Notes under the pieces: model-generated
The model's database searches: none
Seen by the model: only the letters and a program-made list of their open reading frames with translations
Told to the model about the DNA's origin: nothing
Source: Sphingomonas dokdonensis
Lineage (GTDB): Bacteria; Pseudomonadota; Alphaproteobacteria; Sphingomonadales; Sphingomonadaceae
Length of the DNA: 64,000 nucleotides
Assembly (NCBI RefSeq): GCF_002197685.1
Contig: NZ_NBBI01000003.1
Location: forward strand, 62,001 to 126,000
Direction: 5' to 3'
Shown: positions 8,774 through 20,853 of the stretch, piece after piece
Numbering within the stretch: position 1 is the stretch's first letter
How the letters are laid out: every line of letters starts with the position of its first letter
Position numbers and translations under genes: made by a program

Positions 8774-9192
8774 TCGGCCACCGCGTCCTCTAGCGCGTGC
8801 ATGTCGTCGTCGCTCAGCCCGAAATGATGGCCGATCTCGTGGATGGTGACATGCGCCACCAGATCATCGAGCCGCACCCCCGTTTCGCACCATTCCGCTA
8901 GGATCGCCTGGCGATACAGATGGATGCGGTCGGGCATCGCGCCCGAATCGAACGACGATTTGTCGCCGATCGGGCGGCCGTGATACACGCCGGTCAGCTC
9001 CAGCGGATGCTCCAGCCCGACGCTCGCCAGCGTCTCGGCATCCGCCTCCTCCTCGACCAGCAGCACCACGTCGCCCAGATGCGCGCGAAACGCCTCGGGC
9101 AGCCGCGCGATCACCTGGCGCGCATGCCGCTCGATCGCCGCCAGCGAGGGCGGTTCGCCGGGAAGGTCTTGTCCGCTCATCCGTGTCGCCAT
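8770..9192 (-). CDS. Metallopeptidase family protein (minimal zincin)
   Basis: A 140-residue protein of the short zincin-like family (DUF1025 type). Its C-terminal motif [14 protein letters not shown] supplies the HExxH zinc ligands and a downstream acidic ligand. The family is widespread and cytosolic with no established substrate. The start at 9192 has a GGGAGGGG ribosome-binding site; the shorter MSGQ start at 9180 is possible, and the long upstream extension is antisense to phhB and rejected. It is the first gene of the operon with ccmA and ccmB and is divergent from phhB, with 27 bp between the start codons. Confidence 0.85.
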   Translation of the reverse strand: MATRMSGQDLPGEPPSLAAIERHARQVIARLPEAFRAHLGDVVLLVEEEADAETLASVGLEHPLELTGVYHGRPIGDKSSFDSGAMPDRIHLYRQAILAEWCETGVRLDDLVAHVTIHEIGHHFGLSDDDMHALEDAVAD

Positions 9193-9219
9193 AGGCGTTG
9201 CCCCTCCCACGCGACAAGC

Positions 9220-9534
9220 ATGTCGAAAAGGATCCGGATTGTGGTCGATCAACTGAGCGAAGCCGAACGCGCCGATGCGCTCGATAGCCTGGCGGACTGG
9301 GACTATGACGAGGGCCGCGACGCGATCACCCGCACCATCGTCTTTACCGATTTCGCCGAGGCCTTCGGCTTCATGACGCAGGTCGCGCTGATCGCCGAGC
9401 GGGCGGACCATCATCCCGAATGGACCAATGTGTGGAATCGGGTGGAGATCACACTCACCACGCATGACGCCGGCGGCCTGTCCGAACGCGACGTCGAGCT
9501 CGCCACCGCGATCGACGCGATCCTCGACGGCTAG
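9220..9534 (+). CDS. phhB: 4a-hydroxytetrahydrobiopterin dehydratase (pterin-4a-carbinolamine dehydratase)
   Basis: A 104-residue protein of the PCD/DCoH family. It dehydrates 4a-hydroxytetrahydropterin so that the pterin cofactor of aromatic amino-acid hydroxylases can be recycled. The active-site block is [21 protein letters not shown] followed by [20 protein letters not shown] phenylalanine hydroxylase gene is not nearby, so a broader role in pterin metabolism is possible. The ATG at 9220 lacks a clear Shine-Dalgarno; the long upstream frame is antisense to the metallopeptidase gene. It ends 3 bp before the convergent MFS gene. Confidence 0.92.
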   Translation: MSKRIRIVVDQLSEAERADALDSLADWDYDEGRDAITRTIVFTDFAEAFGFMTQVALIAERADHHPEWTNVWNRVEITLTTHDAGGLSERDVELATAIDAILDG

Positions 9535-9537
9535 GCG

Positions 9538-10758
9538 TTACCGCCGGCTGCGCACCCCGGTCATCGCCGCGCCGCCCGCCAGGGTCAGCCCGGCGAGCAC
9601 CGCCAGCACGGCGGTGAAATCGTCGGGCGTCGCCAGCGTCCAGGTGAGCAGCGGGCCGAGCAGCGCGGGCAGCGTATTGGCGAGGTTCAGCAGCCCCAGG
9701 TCGCGACCGCGATTGGCTGCGCTGGGCAGCAGCTGCATGGCAAAGGCGGCGTGCAGCGCCAGGAACACCGCCGATCCGACGGCATAGAGGGCAAAGCTCG
9801 CCGCCGCCCAGCGCCAGTCGCTCGCCAGCGCCATGCCCGCCAGCCCCGCGGCGGCGACCACCGCTCCGCCCAGCAGCACCGGCTTGCGCCGCCCGATCCG
9901 GTCCGACACCCGCCCCGCGACCAGCGCGATCGGCAGCGAGAGGACATAAGCGAGCGTCAGCAGCTGCCCCACCTGCGGCGCCAGCGCGCTTGCCGCCGCG
10001 CGCGGCACGATGCTCTGGAAATAATACAGCAGGTACAGCGACATGGCATTGCCCGCGACCTGCACCAGCAGCCGCGCACCCCACGCCAGCACCAGGTCGC
10101 CGCGCCGGATCGCCACCTCCGGCCGCGCGGGCAGCACGACCAGTGCGGCCCGGGCGGGGATCAGCAGCAACGGCAGGCACGCGGCGACGACGATCCCCGC
10201 CAGGATCAGCAACCGCAGCGCTTCGCCCGCGCCGGAAAGCCCCACCAGCATCGCCGATACGGCCGACGCGATCGGGACGGCGGCCGACAGCAGCCCGCCC
10301 GCCACGCCCTTTTGCGCATCGGGCACCTCGTCCGCCATGATCGCCACCAGCGGCGCGAGCAGCGCATTCACCGCCACCTGGAACAGCACCACCGCCGCCA
10401 TGATCGCCGGCCCGCTATCCGCCATGATCACCGCGCCGAACGACAGGCACGTCGCGCCCAGCCCCAGCGCCGTCCACCGCCGCCGGCCGCCGCCCGCGCG
10501 CATCGACCGATCGCTCAGCCAGCCGAACAGCACATTGGCGCCGCTCGCCGCCAGCGCCCCCACGATCACGATCGCGCTGAACAATTCGATCCGCGCCGCC
10601 CCGGCGAGCTGCGCGACCTTCAGCGGCAGCAGCAGCGACAAGAGCGGCAGATAGGCGATGACCCCGCCGGCATAGGCCAGCGCATAAGCGACGAGGAACG
10701 CGGCCGATCGCCGTTTCTCGCTGGTGTCTTGGATAGGGATGGCGGCAGGCTGGATCAT
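9538..10758 (-). CDS. MFS transporter
   Basis: A 406-residue major facilitator superfamily protein with about 12 hydrophobic helices. The loop 2-3 signature is seen as GWLSDRSMRAGGGRRR, and a second-half copy as GRVSDRIGRRKP, both matching the family's G-x-x-x-D-R-x-G-R-R/K pattern. The substrate is unknown: family members of this length export drugs or sugars or import small metabolites, and no neighbour points to one. It is convergent with phhB and divergent from the DEAD-box helicase gene. Confidence 0.85.
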   Translation of the reverse strand: MIQPAAIPIQDTSEKRRSAAFLVAYALAYAGGVIAYLPLLSLLLPLKVAQLAGAARIELFSAIVIVGALAASGANVLFGWLSDRSMRAGGGRRRWTALGLGATCLSFGAVIMADSGPAIMAAVVLFQVAVNALLAPLVAIMADEVPDAQKGVAGGLLSAAVPIASAVSAMLVGLSGAGEALRLLILAGIVVAACLPLLLIPARAALVVLPARPEVAIRRGDLVLAWGARLLVQVAGNAMSLYLLYYFQSIVPRAAASALAPQVGQLLTLAYVLSLPIALVAGRVSDRIGRRKPVLLGGAVVAAAGLAGMALASDWRWAAASFALYAVGSAVFLALHAAFAMQLLPSAANRGRDLGLLNLANTLPALLGPLLTWTLATPDDFTAVLAVLAGLTLAGGAAMTGVRSRR

Positions 10759-10874
10759 GGCGTCGTCGGGCTACTTGTGCGCCCCGCCATCGCCGCGTGC
10801 AATGTGGGTCCGGCTGTGCTATGGCCCCGCCAGAGTTACTTCTGACGCAGGCGGACAACGATCGGCCTTTCCGT

Positions 10875-10889
10875 CAACCCTAAGGGTTG
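10875..10889. promoter_or_regulatory. Perfect 15-bp palindrome upstream of the helicase gene
   Basis: CAACCCTAAGGGTTG has two perfect 7-bp arms around a single base. It lies 35 bp before the helicase ATG. As RNA it cannot form a stable hairpin with a 1-nt loop, so a protein-binding site is more likely than an attenuator. No regulator is identified. Confidence 0.4.
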
Positions 10890-10924
10890 CAGTGCGCGCC
10901 AGATGAGCCACTTAGGGACCAAGC

Positions 10925-12664
10925 ATGACATTTGAATCACTACCCGCGCCGCTCGCCGGTGCGCTCGCCGAGCGTGGCTACGAAGCGCCCACGCCAGTCC
11001 AGGCCGCCGTGATCGAGCCCGACGCCGCCGGCCGCGACCTCATCGTTTCCGCCCGTACCGGATCGGGCAAGACCGTCGCCTTCGGCATGGCGATGGCGGC
11101 CGAGCTGCTGGGCGAGGACGACCGCATCATTCCCTCGCGTGAGCCGCACGCTTTGGTCATCGCGCCGACCCGCGAACTCGCGCTGCAGGTCAGCCGCGAG
11201 CTGATCTGGCTCTACGGCCCGACCGGCGCACGCATCGTCACCTGCGTCGGCGGCATGGACGCCTCCAAGGAACGGCGAAACCTCAACCACGGCGCGCATA
11301 TCGTCGTCGGCACCCCCGGCCGTCTGCGCGACCACCTGGAGCGCGGCGCATTGGAGCTTTCCGCGCTGAAGGTCGCGGTGCTCGACGAGGCGGACGAAAT
11401 GCTCGACATGGGCTTCCGCGAGGATCTGGAAGAGATCCTCGACGGCACGCCGGAGGGCCGCCGCACGCTCCTGTTCTCGGCGACGATGCCGAAGCCGATC
11501 GTGGCGCTCGCCAAGCGTTACCAGAAGGACGCGCTGCGCATCTCGACCGTCGAGGAGGATCGCGGCCATGGCGACATCAGCTACCAGGCCGTCGCCGTCA
11601 GCCCGTCGGACATCGAACATGCGGTGATCAACCTGCTGCGCCTGTATGAGGCAGAAACGGCGATCCTGTTCTGCGCCACGCGCGACAATGTCCGCCACCT
11701 CCACGCCAGCCTTGTCGAGCGCGGTTTCGCCGCCGTGGCGCTGTCGGGCGAGCACAGCCAGAACGAGCGGAACGCCGCGCTGCAGGCGCTGCGCGACCGC
11801 CGCGCCCGCGTCTGCGTCGCGACCGACGTCGCCGCGCGCGGCATCGATCTGCCGAGCCTCAGCCTCGTGATCCACGTCGAGCTGCCGCGCGATGGCGAGA
11901 CGCTGCAGCACCGTTCGGGCCGCACCGGGCGCGCAGGGAAAAAGGGCACCGCGGTGCTCATCGTCCCCTATCAGCGCCGCCGCTGGGCCGAATCGATGCT
12001 GCGCAACGCCAAGATCCCGGTCGAATGGGTGCCCGCACCCACGCCCGAGGACGTGCGCGCCAAGGATCGCGATCGCCTGCTCACGCAGCTGCTCGCCCCG
12101 GTCGAGGTGGAGGACGAGGATCGCGCGCTCGCCGAGAAGGTCATCGCCGAGAAGAGCCCGGAGGACATCGCCGCCGCGCTGGTCCGCGCCTATCGCGCCG
12201 CCATGCCCGCGCCCGAGGAGATCGTCGCCGCCACGCCCGAGGCGCATCGCGCCGCGCAGCGTGAAAAGCACCGCCCCGGCTTCGACGACGTCGTGTGGTT
12301 CCGCATGAACCTCGGCCGGCGCCAGAATGCCGATCCACGCTGGATCCTGCCGCTGATCTGCCGCCGCGGCAATCTGACCAAGAACGATGTCGGCGCGATC
12401 CGTATCGGTCCGAACGAGACGGCCTTTCAGGTGCCGCGCGCGCTGGCGAACAAGTTCATGTCCGCGGTGCAGAAGACCGCGACCGCCGACGATGACGTGA
12501 TGATCGAGGTGTCCGAGCAGCCCTCCGGCAACCCGGTCCGCCCGCCCGCCGGCACGCGCCAATATGCCCCGCGCCCGACCAACCCGCGCGGTCGCGGTGA
12601 CGGCCCGCCCCGCGGCGGCCCGGCACGCGGTGGCCCGCGCCGCGGCAGCACCGAGCGGCGCTGA
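10925..12664 (+). CDS. DEAD-box ATP-dependent RNA helicase
   Basis: A 579-residue helicase of the DeaD/CsdA type, which unwinds RNA duplexes in ribosome assembly, mRNA decay or cold adaptation. Motif I is ARTGSGKT (43-50), Ia PTRELA (81-86), II DEAD (154-157), III SAT (185-187) and VI HRSGRTGRAG. The N-terminal Q motif is reduced but a Phe and Gln are placed suitably. A DbpA-like RNA-binding domain fits the region around FRMNLGRRQNADPRWILPLI. The tail is an RGG-rich disordered region (about 540-579). An old name such as deaD is likely, but paralogues exist, so no symbol is given. A possible terminator follows. Confidence 0.93.
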   Translation: MTFESLPAPLAGALAERGYEAPTPVQAAVIEPDAAGRDLIVSARTGSGKTVAFGMAMAAELLGEDDRIIPSREPHALVIAPTRELALQVSRELIWLYGPTGARIVTCVGGMDASKERRNLNHGAHIVVGTPGRLRDHLERGALELSALKVAVLDEADEMLDMGFREDLEEILDGTPEGRRTLLFSATMPKPIVALAKRYQKDALRISTVEEDRGHGDISYQAVAVSPSDIEHAVINLLRLYEAETAILFCATRDNVRHLHASLVERGFAAVALSGEHSQNERNAALQALRDRRARVCVATDVAARGIDLPSLSLVIHVELPRDGETLQHRSGRTGRAGKKGTAVLIVPYQRRRWAESMLRNAKIPVEWVPAPTPEDVRAKDRDRLLTQLLAPVEVEDEDRALAEKVIAEKSPEDIAAALVRAYRAAMPAPEEIVAATPEAHRAAQREKHRPGFDDVVWFRMNLGRRQNADPRWILPLICRRGNLTKNDVGAIRIGPNETAFQVPRALANKFMSAVQKTATADDDVMIEVSEQPSGNPVRPPAGTRQYAPRPTNPRGRGDGPPRGGPARGGPRRGSTERR

Positions 12665-12678
12665 TCCGCACGCTAAGC

Positions 12679-12707
12679 CATCCCGCCGGTAACGCGCCGG
12701 CGGGATG
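12679..12707 (+). terminator. Terminator-like hairpin after the helicase gene
   Basis: CATCCCGCCG (12679-12688) and CGGCGGGATG (12698-12707) form a perfect 10-bp stem with a 9-nt loop. It starts 15 bp after the stop. There is no T-tract, so it could act with Rho or only protect the 3' end. Confidence 0.5.
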
Positions 12708-12817
12708 ATCGGGCGAAGTGGCAGTTTAAACCACCTGACTTAATTCCCGTTGCGCGCGGCGCGCCCGCCATCTACGCCCCTTTCCCAACGGCCATCAGCG
12801 CCATGGGGAGAGAGATG

Positions 12818-13822
12818 ATGCGCACCATTCAGTTGCAGAAGCCCGGCGGGCTCGATCGGCTTCAGGTCACAGACACCGAGCGCAAGGCCCCGCGCCGCGG
12901 CGAGATCGTCGTGCGCGTCGGCGCGAGTTCGCTCAACTTCCACGATTATGCCGTGGTCGCCGGCATGATCCCGGTCGAGGACAGCCGCGTGCCGATGTCC
13001 GACGGCGCGGGCGAGGTGATCGAGGTGGGTGAGGACGTCACCGAATTCGCAGTCGGCGACAAGGTCGTCTCCACCTTCTTCCCGCACTGGATGGATGGCG
13101 AGCCCGATCGCGCGGTGATGGGCGACGTACCCGGCGACATGGCGGACGGTTTCGCGCGCGAATATGTCACCAATGCCGCCACCGCCTTCACCCGCGCCCC
13201 CGCCGGCTTCTCCGATGCGGAGGCGGCGACACTCACCTGCGCCGGCCTCACCGCGTGGCGTGCGCTCGTCGTCAACGGCCAGGTCAAGGCGGGGGACACC
13301 GTGCTGGTGCAGGGTACCGGCGGTGTCTCGATCTTTGCGTTGCAGTTCGCCAAGGCGGCGGGTGCAACCGTGATCGCCACCTCCTCGTCGGACGAGAAGC
13401 TGGAGCGATTGCGCGGCATGGGCGCCGACCACCTCATCAACTACAAGAGCCAGGAAAATTGGGGCGAGGTCGCGCGCGGCATGACCGGCGGCCGCGGCGT
13501 CGACCATGTGGTCGAGATCGGCGGCTCGGGCACCATGCCGCAGTCGATCGTCGCCACGCGCACCGGCGGGCATATCGCGCTGATCGGCGTGCTCGCGGGC
13601 GTCGGCGGCCATGTGCCGACCGTGATGGTGATGCACAACAACCAGCGGATCATCGGCCTCACCGTCGGCGCGCGCCGCCACCAGCAGGACATGGTCCGCG
13701 CGATCGAGGCGAACGGCATCAAGCCGGTGATCGACCGCCACTTCCCGCTCGAACAGATCGCCGACGCCTTCCGCCATCAGGAATCGGGCAAGCATTTCGG
13801 CAAGATCGTGCTCGACATCTGA
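12818..13822 (+). CDS. NAD(P)-dependent alcohol dehydrogenase, MDR superfamily
   Basis: A 334-residue medium-chain dehydrogenase/reductase. The N-terminal GroES-like fold contains VGASSLNFHDYAVVAGMIP, and the Rossmann part begins at DTVLVQGTGGVSIFALQFAK (about 165-185). The zinc ligands of classical ADHs (Cys/His pairs) are missing, so it belongs with the zinc-independent, quinone-oxidoreductase-like branch. The substrate is unknown. ATG 12818 is placed 4-6 nt after the GGGGAGAG ribosome-binding site; ATGs at 12815 and 12803 are in frame but too close to or upstream of it. It stands alone between two hairpin- or gap-bounded units. Confidence 0.87.
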   Translation: MRTIQLQKPGGLDRLQVTDTERKAPRRGEIVVRVGASSLNFHDYAVVAGMIPVEDSRVPMSDGAGEVIEVGEDVTEFAVGDKVVSTFFPHWMDGEPDRAVMGDVPGDMADGFAREYVTNAATAFTRAPAGFSDAEAATLTCAGLTAWRALVVNGQVKAGDTVLVQGTGGVSIFALQFAKAAGATVIATSSSDEKLERLRGMGADHLINYKSQENWGEVARGMTGGRGVDHVVEIGGSGTMPQSIVATRTGGHIALIGVLAGVGGHVPTVMVMHNNQRIIGLTVGARRHQQDMVRAIEANGIKPVIDRHFPLEQIADAFRHQESGKHFGKIVLDI

Positions 13823-13949
13823 GCGGCCGGCACTCGGGCGGTGCCGCGATGCGCGGCCCGCCCCGCTGCCAACATTTCCCCTACGGCATTGCCAGCGCCG
13901 CCCGCCCCCGGATAGTACGGCAAACATATTGTCGTTTTTGGGGGATTTC

Positions 13950-17195
<3,246 letters not shown>

Positions 17196-17285
17196 TCGTC
17201 CCGCCTCGCCCTTGAGCCCCTTTTCCCGGTCGCCGCGCGTCCAGCACGGCGGTGACCGGGCTGTTCCCCCCAGGAGTACAACCCT

Positions 17286-19118
17286 ATGGATCGTCGCACC
17301 TTTCTCGGCAGCACCGGCGCCGCTGCCCTTGCCAGCGCCGTGCCGGCCGCCGCGCAGCAGGCCACCACAGCGACAACAGGCAAGAACCCGAACGACGCGA
17401 AGCTGCACGCGATGCTCGATCAGTTCTTCTACGCGCGGATCGACGACAATCCCGAAGGCGCCACCGCGCTCGGCCTCGACAATGGCGCGCGCGCCGCGCT
17501 CAAGTCGAAACTGAACGACGCCTCGGCCGCCGGCGTGAAGGAGGATCTCGCCCGCGCGAAGGCGGAGCTCGCCGCGCTGCGCCAGATCAACCCCGCCTCG
17601 CTCTCCCCCGCCGCGCGGATCGATTACGAGGTCGTCTCCTATCAGCTCCAGCGCAGCATCGCTGGTGGTGAGCAGTTCACCTACGGCGCCAGCATGGGCC
17701 GGTTCGCGCCCTATATCCTGACGCAGCTGACGGGCGCCTATCGCGAAGTGCCCGATTTCCTCAGCTCGCAGCACCGCGTCGCCGATGCCGCGGACGCCGA
17801 CGCCTATCTCGCCCGCGTTTCGGCCTTCGCCACCGCGATCGACCAGGATACCGAGCGGCAGCGCGCCGATGCCGCGCGCGGTGTCTTCGCGCCCGATTAC
17901 ATCCTCGACACGACGCTCAAGCTGATGGGCGGTCTGCGCGATCAGCCCGCCGCCGCGACCGTGCCCGTGACCGCGCTCGCCACCAAGCTGAAAGCCGCGA
18001 ACCTCCCCGACGATCGCGTCGCCCAGGCGACCAAGATCATGAACGATCAGGTCTTCCCCGCGCTCGATCGCCAGCGCGCGCTCGTCACCGAGCTGCGCGG
18101 CAAGGCGTCGCATGACGCCGGCGTCTGGCGCCTTCCCGATGGCGAGGCCTATTACGCTGCTGCCGTCGAGGCCGCGACCACCGTCGCCATGCCGGGCGAG
18201 GAGGTCCACCGCCTCGGCCTCGCGCAGGTCGCCGAGATCACCAACCGCATCGACGGCATCCTGAAGGCGCAGGGCATGAGCCAGGGCACCGTCGGCGAGC
18301 GGCTCGTCGCGCTCAACCAGCGCCCCGATCAGGTTTATCCCAACACCGACGCCGGCAAGGAACAGCTGATCGCGCAGCTCAACCGCCAGGTGATCGCGAT
18401 GCAAAAGCGCCTGCCCGAGCAGTTCGCCTTCATTCCCAAGGCCCCGGTCGAGGTGCGACGCGTGCCCAAGTCGATCGAGGCGGGCGCGCCGGGCGGCTAT
18501 TACCAGAACGCCGCGATCGATGGCTCGCGTCCGGGCATCTACTACATCAACCTGCGCGACAGCTTCGATCGCCCGAAATTCGGCCTCGCCACGCTGACGC
18601 ATCACGAGGCGGTGCCCGGCCACCACCTTCAGGTGATGACCGCGCTTGAATCGCAGGATATCCCGCTCATCCGCCGCCGCGGCGGGTTCAGCGGCTATAC
18701 CGAGGGCTGGGCGCTCTATTCGGAGCAGCTGGCGGACGAGATGGGCATGTTCGAGGGCGATCCGCTCGGCCAGGTGGGCTATCTCCAGTCGCTCCTGTTC
18801 CGCGCCACGCGGCTCGTCGTCGACTCGGGCCTCCACCACAAGCGCTGGAGCCGCGAAAAGGCGACCGAATATTTCATCGCCACCACCGGGATCGCGCAGG
18901 GCCGCAGCCAGAACGAGATCGATCGCTACACCGTCTGGCCCGGCCAGGCGACCAGCTACAAGATCGGCCACACCGTCTGGGTGCGCCTGCGCGACGCGGT
19001 GAAGAAGAAGCAGGGCGCCGCCTTCGACCCGCGCACGTTCCACGCGGTGCTGCTCGACGGCGCCATGCCGCTCACCATCCTCGAACGCATGGTGACCGAG
19101 CGGATGCTGAAGGCCTGA
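17286..19118 (+). CDS. Secreted DUF885 family protein, putative metallopeptidase
   Basis: A 610-residue protein of the DUF885 family. The N-terminus MDRRTFLGSTGAAALASAVP carries a twin-arginine-like signal (D-R-R-T-F-L), so Tat export is likely. The HHEAVPGHHLQ motif at about 439-449 contains an HExxxGHH arrangement proposed to bind zinc, and GYTEGWALYSEQLADEMG is the second conserved block. Family members behave as dipeptidase- or carboxypeptidase-like enzymes. It follows the propeller/amidohydrolase gene on the same strand, across a gap that holds an imperfect hairpin (CCCGGTCGCCG against CGGCGGTGACCGGG) and an AGGAG ribosome-binding site. Confidence 0.88.
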   Translation: MDRRTFLGSTGAAALASAVPAAAQQATTATTGKNPNDAKLHAMLDQFFYARIDDNPEGATALGLDNGARAALKSKLNDASAAGVKEDLARAKAELAALRQINPASLSPAARIDYEVVSYQLQRSIAGGEQFTYGASMGRFAPYILTQLTGAYREVPDFLSSQHRVADAADADAYLARVSAFATAIDQDTERQRADAARGVFAPDYILDTTLKLMGGLRDQPAAATVPVTALATKLKAANLPDDRVAQATKIMNDQVFPALDRQRALVTELRGKASHDAGVWRLPDGEAYYAAAVEAATTVAMPGEEVHRLGLAQVAEITNRIDGILKAQGMSQGTVGERLVALNQRPDQVYPNTDAGKEQLIAQLNRQVIAMQKRLPEQFAFIPKAPVEVRRVPKSIEAGAPGGYYQNAAIDGSRPGIYYINLRDSFDRPKFGLATLTHHEAVPGHHLQVMTALESQDIPLIRRRGGFSGYTEGWALYSEQLADEMGMFEGDPLGQVGYLQSLLFRATRLVVDSGLHHKRWSREKATEYFIATTGIAQGRSQNEIDRYTVWPGQATSYKIGHTVWVRLRDAVKKKQGAAFDPRTFHAVLLDGAMPLTILERMVTERMLKA

Positions 19119-19128
19119 CCACCCAATC

Positions 19129-19153
19129 CGTCATCCCCGCCTTTGCGGGGATG
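19129..19153. repeat. REP-like palindrome, single unit
   Basis: CGTCATCCCCGC, then CTTTGCGGGGATG, forms a short hairpin. It is one half of the GTCATCCC-type element that recurs in other gaps of this window, and it lies between the DUF885 and nitroreductase genes. Confidence 0.7.
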
Positions 19154-19196
19154 GCGTTTGTGTTAGGAGCAGGGGCAAAAGACGGGAGAGGCAGCA

Positions 19197-19877
19197 ATGC
19201 AAAGCTATGACGACGTGGTGAACGGCCGCCGCAGCATCCGCGGGTTCAAGCCCGATCCCGTCCCCCGCGCGCTGATCGAGGAGATCCTCGCGCTCGCCCT
19301 GCGCACACCCTCCTCGCTCAACACCCAGCCGTGGAACTTCACCGTCCTGACCGGCGAACCGCTCGACCGCATCCGCCAGGGCAATACCGAGCGCAACCTG
19401 GCCGGCGTGCCCCACTCGCGCGAATTCCGCCTCGGCGAGGAGTACGGCGGCGTCCACCGCGAACGGCAGATCGAGATCGCCAAGCAACTCTTCGGCGCCA
19501 TGGACATCGCGCGCGAGGACAAGGAAAAGCGCCACGATTGGGTGCTGCGCGGCTTTCGCCAGTTCGACGCCCCCGTTTCGATCGTCGTCACCTATGATCG
19601 CGTGCTGCTGGGCAGCGACATCGCGCCGTTCGATTGCGGCGCCGTCACCACCGCGCTCGTCAACGCCGCCTGGTCGCGCGGGCTCGGCTGCGTCATCAAC
19701 AGCCAGGGCATCATGCAATCACCCGTGGTGCGCGAACACGCCGGCATTCCCGACGATCAGGTGATCCAGACCTGCGTCGCGATGGGCTGGCCCGACGACA
19801 CCTTTCCCGCCAACGCGGTGGTCTCACGCCGCAAGCCGGTGAGCGAAGCGGCACGGTTCGTGGGGTTTGCGGAGTAG
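19197..19877 (+). CDS. Nitroreductase family protein
   Basis: A 226-residue FMN-dependent oxidoreductase of the nitroreductase fold. The N-terminal RRSIRGFKPDPVPRALIEEIL is the usual FMN-phosphate binding segment, APSSLNTQPW appears here as TPSSLNTQPWNF (about 39-50), and GLGCVINSQGIMQSPVVREHAGIP is the C-terminal conserved block. Such enzymes use NAD(P)H to reduce nitroaromatics, quinones or related compounds; the true substrate is unknown. AGAGGCAGC serves as the ribosome-binding region. The gene is flanked by a REP-like unit upstream and a low-GC gene downstream. Confidence 0.9.
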   Translation: MQSYDDVVNGRRSIRGFKPDPVPRALIEEILALALRTPSSLNTQPWNFTVLTGEPLDRIRQGNTERNLAGVPHSREFRLGEEYGGVHRERQIEIAKQLFGAMDIAREDKEKRHDWVLRGFRQFDAPVSIVVTYDRVLLGSDIAPFDCGAVTTALVNAAWSRGLGCVINSQGIMQSPVVREHAGIPDDQVIQTCVAMGWPDDTFPANAVVSRRKPVSEAARFVGFAE

Positions 19878-19977
19878 GCAGAGCGACAAGCAATTGGAGT
19901 ATAGCGCGAGCGGAATGGCGGCTTTTGGGAGGAGAGCGGACATTGCGGCCTTTCCTCGCTGCGAATAGCGGTCGGTC

Positions 19978-20433
19978 ATGACTGAAGAACAGGCGATGTC
20001 TGGGAAAGCCATTTACGAGGTGTTCTTCGAGCACGGCGAGGTGCGATCAGATTTCAAAAAGGAGTTCATTTCGCTGTGGCCGGGGTGGCTGGGTAAAGAA
20101 CGGCTTCACCTGTTGGATGAGGTCAGTGAAGACAAATGGCTGAGGTTTAACCGAATGCTGTTGGCCGCCTTCGGAGCCTTCCACATGGGGGTAGTCGATC
20201 ATTCAAACGAAACAATTAAATTTCCTGCACGTCTGGAGCCGTTCTTAAGCGACCATCAGGAAGCCATGCAAAAGGACGCGAGCCAGTTCCTTCAGTTTGT
20301 CATCCCCGCGATGAATTGTGTGATCACGGAAGATTGGGATTACACCTACATTCTCTGGCACCGAGACGTAGATACGCTGGAAGCGATAAAGCCGCTTCTT
20401 TCCGGGGCGAGGCTCGAACACTTTTCTGATTAG
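19978..20433 (+). CDS. Unrecognised low-GC orphan protein (151 aa)
   Basis: A 151-residue cytosolic protein that I do not recognise. It is rich in Trp, Phe and acidic residues, predicted mostly helical, with motifs such as FISLWPGWLGKERLHLLDEV, LAAFGAFHMGVVDHS and VITEDWDYTYILWHRD. There is no signal peptide or membrane segment. Its base composition is clearly lower in G+C than all neighbours, and it uses codons such as AAA, TTT and GGG more freely. That points to recent acquisition. It sits between the nitroreductase and an inverted pair of REP-like repeats. An immunity or accessory role is possible but unsupported. Confidence 0.7.
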   Translation: MTEEQAMSGKAIYEVFFEHGEVRSDFKKEFISLWPGWLGKERLHLLDEVSEDKWLRFNRMLLAAFGAFHMGVVDHSNETIKFPARLEPFLSDHQEAMQKDASQFLQFVIPAMNCVITEDWDYTYILWHRDVDTLEAIKPLLSGARLEHFSD

Positions 20434-20507
20434 CGCCTTCACCATATGCAAGCTCAGATCGCGCTCTCGAACGTCCGCTATTGGGCGACTTCTGCCACTC
20501 TCTCCAT

Positions 20508-20602
20508 CGTCATCCCCGCGAAGGCGGGGATCCATAACCTTTGAACCTGACAAGAAAAGCAGGCGCTGCGTTTTTGGATTCCCGCCTTCGCGGGAATGAC
20601 AG
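20508..20602. repeat. Inverted pair of REP-like elements (BIME-like)
   Basis: CGTCATCCCCGCGAAGGCGG at 20508-20527 (hairpin continuing to 20533) faces an inverted copy at 20577-20602 containing CCCGCCTTCGCGGGAATGAC. The two are separated by about 43 bp. The rest of the 20434-20853 gap holds no gene that I can support. Confidence 0.8.
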
Positions 20603-20853
20603 GGACCTAGCTTCTGCAGACGGACCGCTCTCTCCGCCCCCACCCCCCAAAAGGCACGGCCCGCATCGACAGCCATCCATCTGCCGATACGAGCCATACC
20701 CTCACACTCGCCGAAACGAGCCGAACCCGCCGGCAAGGCCGCGTGGAGTGCCGCGACCCCGCCCCGCTACGGGCTCATCCGAACAGGAAAGAGGTCCGCT
20801 CCTCTCCCCCGCCCAGCCCAGGATACCATCGCCCCGAAACGCCCCATGGCGCC

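Noticed and set aside
17196..17285. Regulatory RNA in the gap before the DUF885 gene
   Set aside because: An imperfect hairpin is present, but its stem has mismatches and there is no conserved motif; it is only mentioned with the gene.
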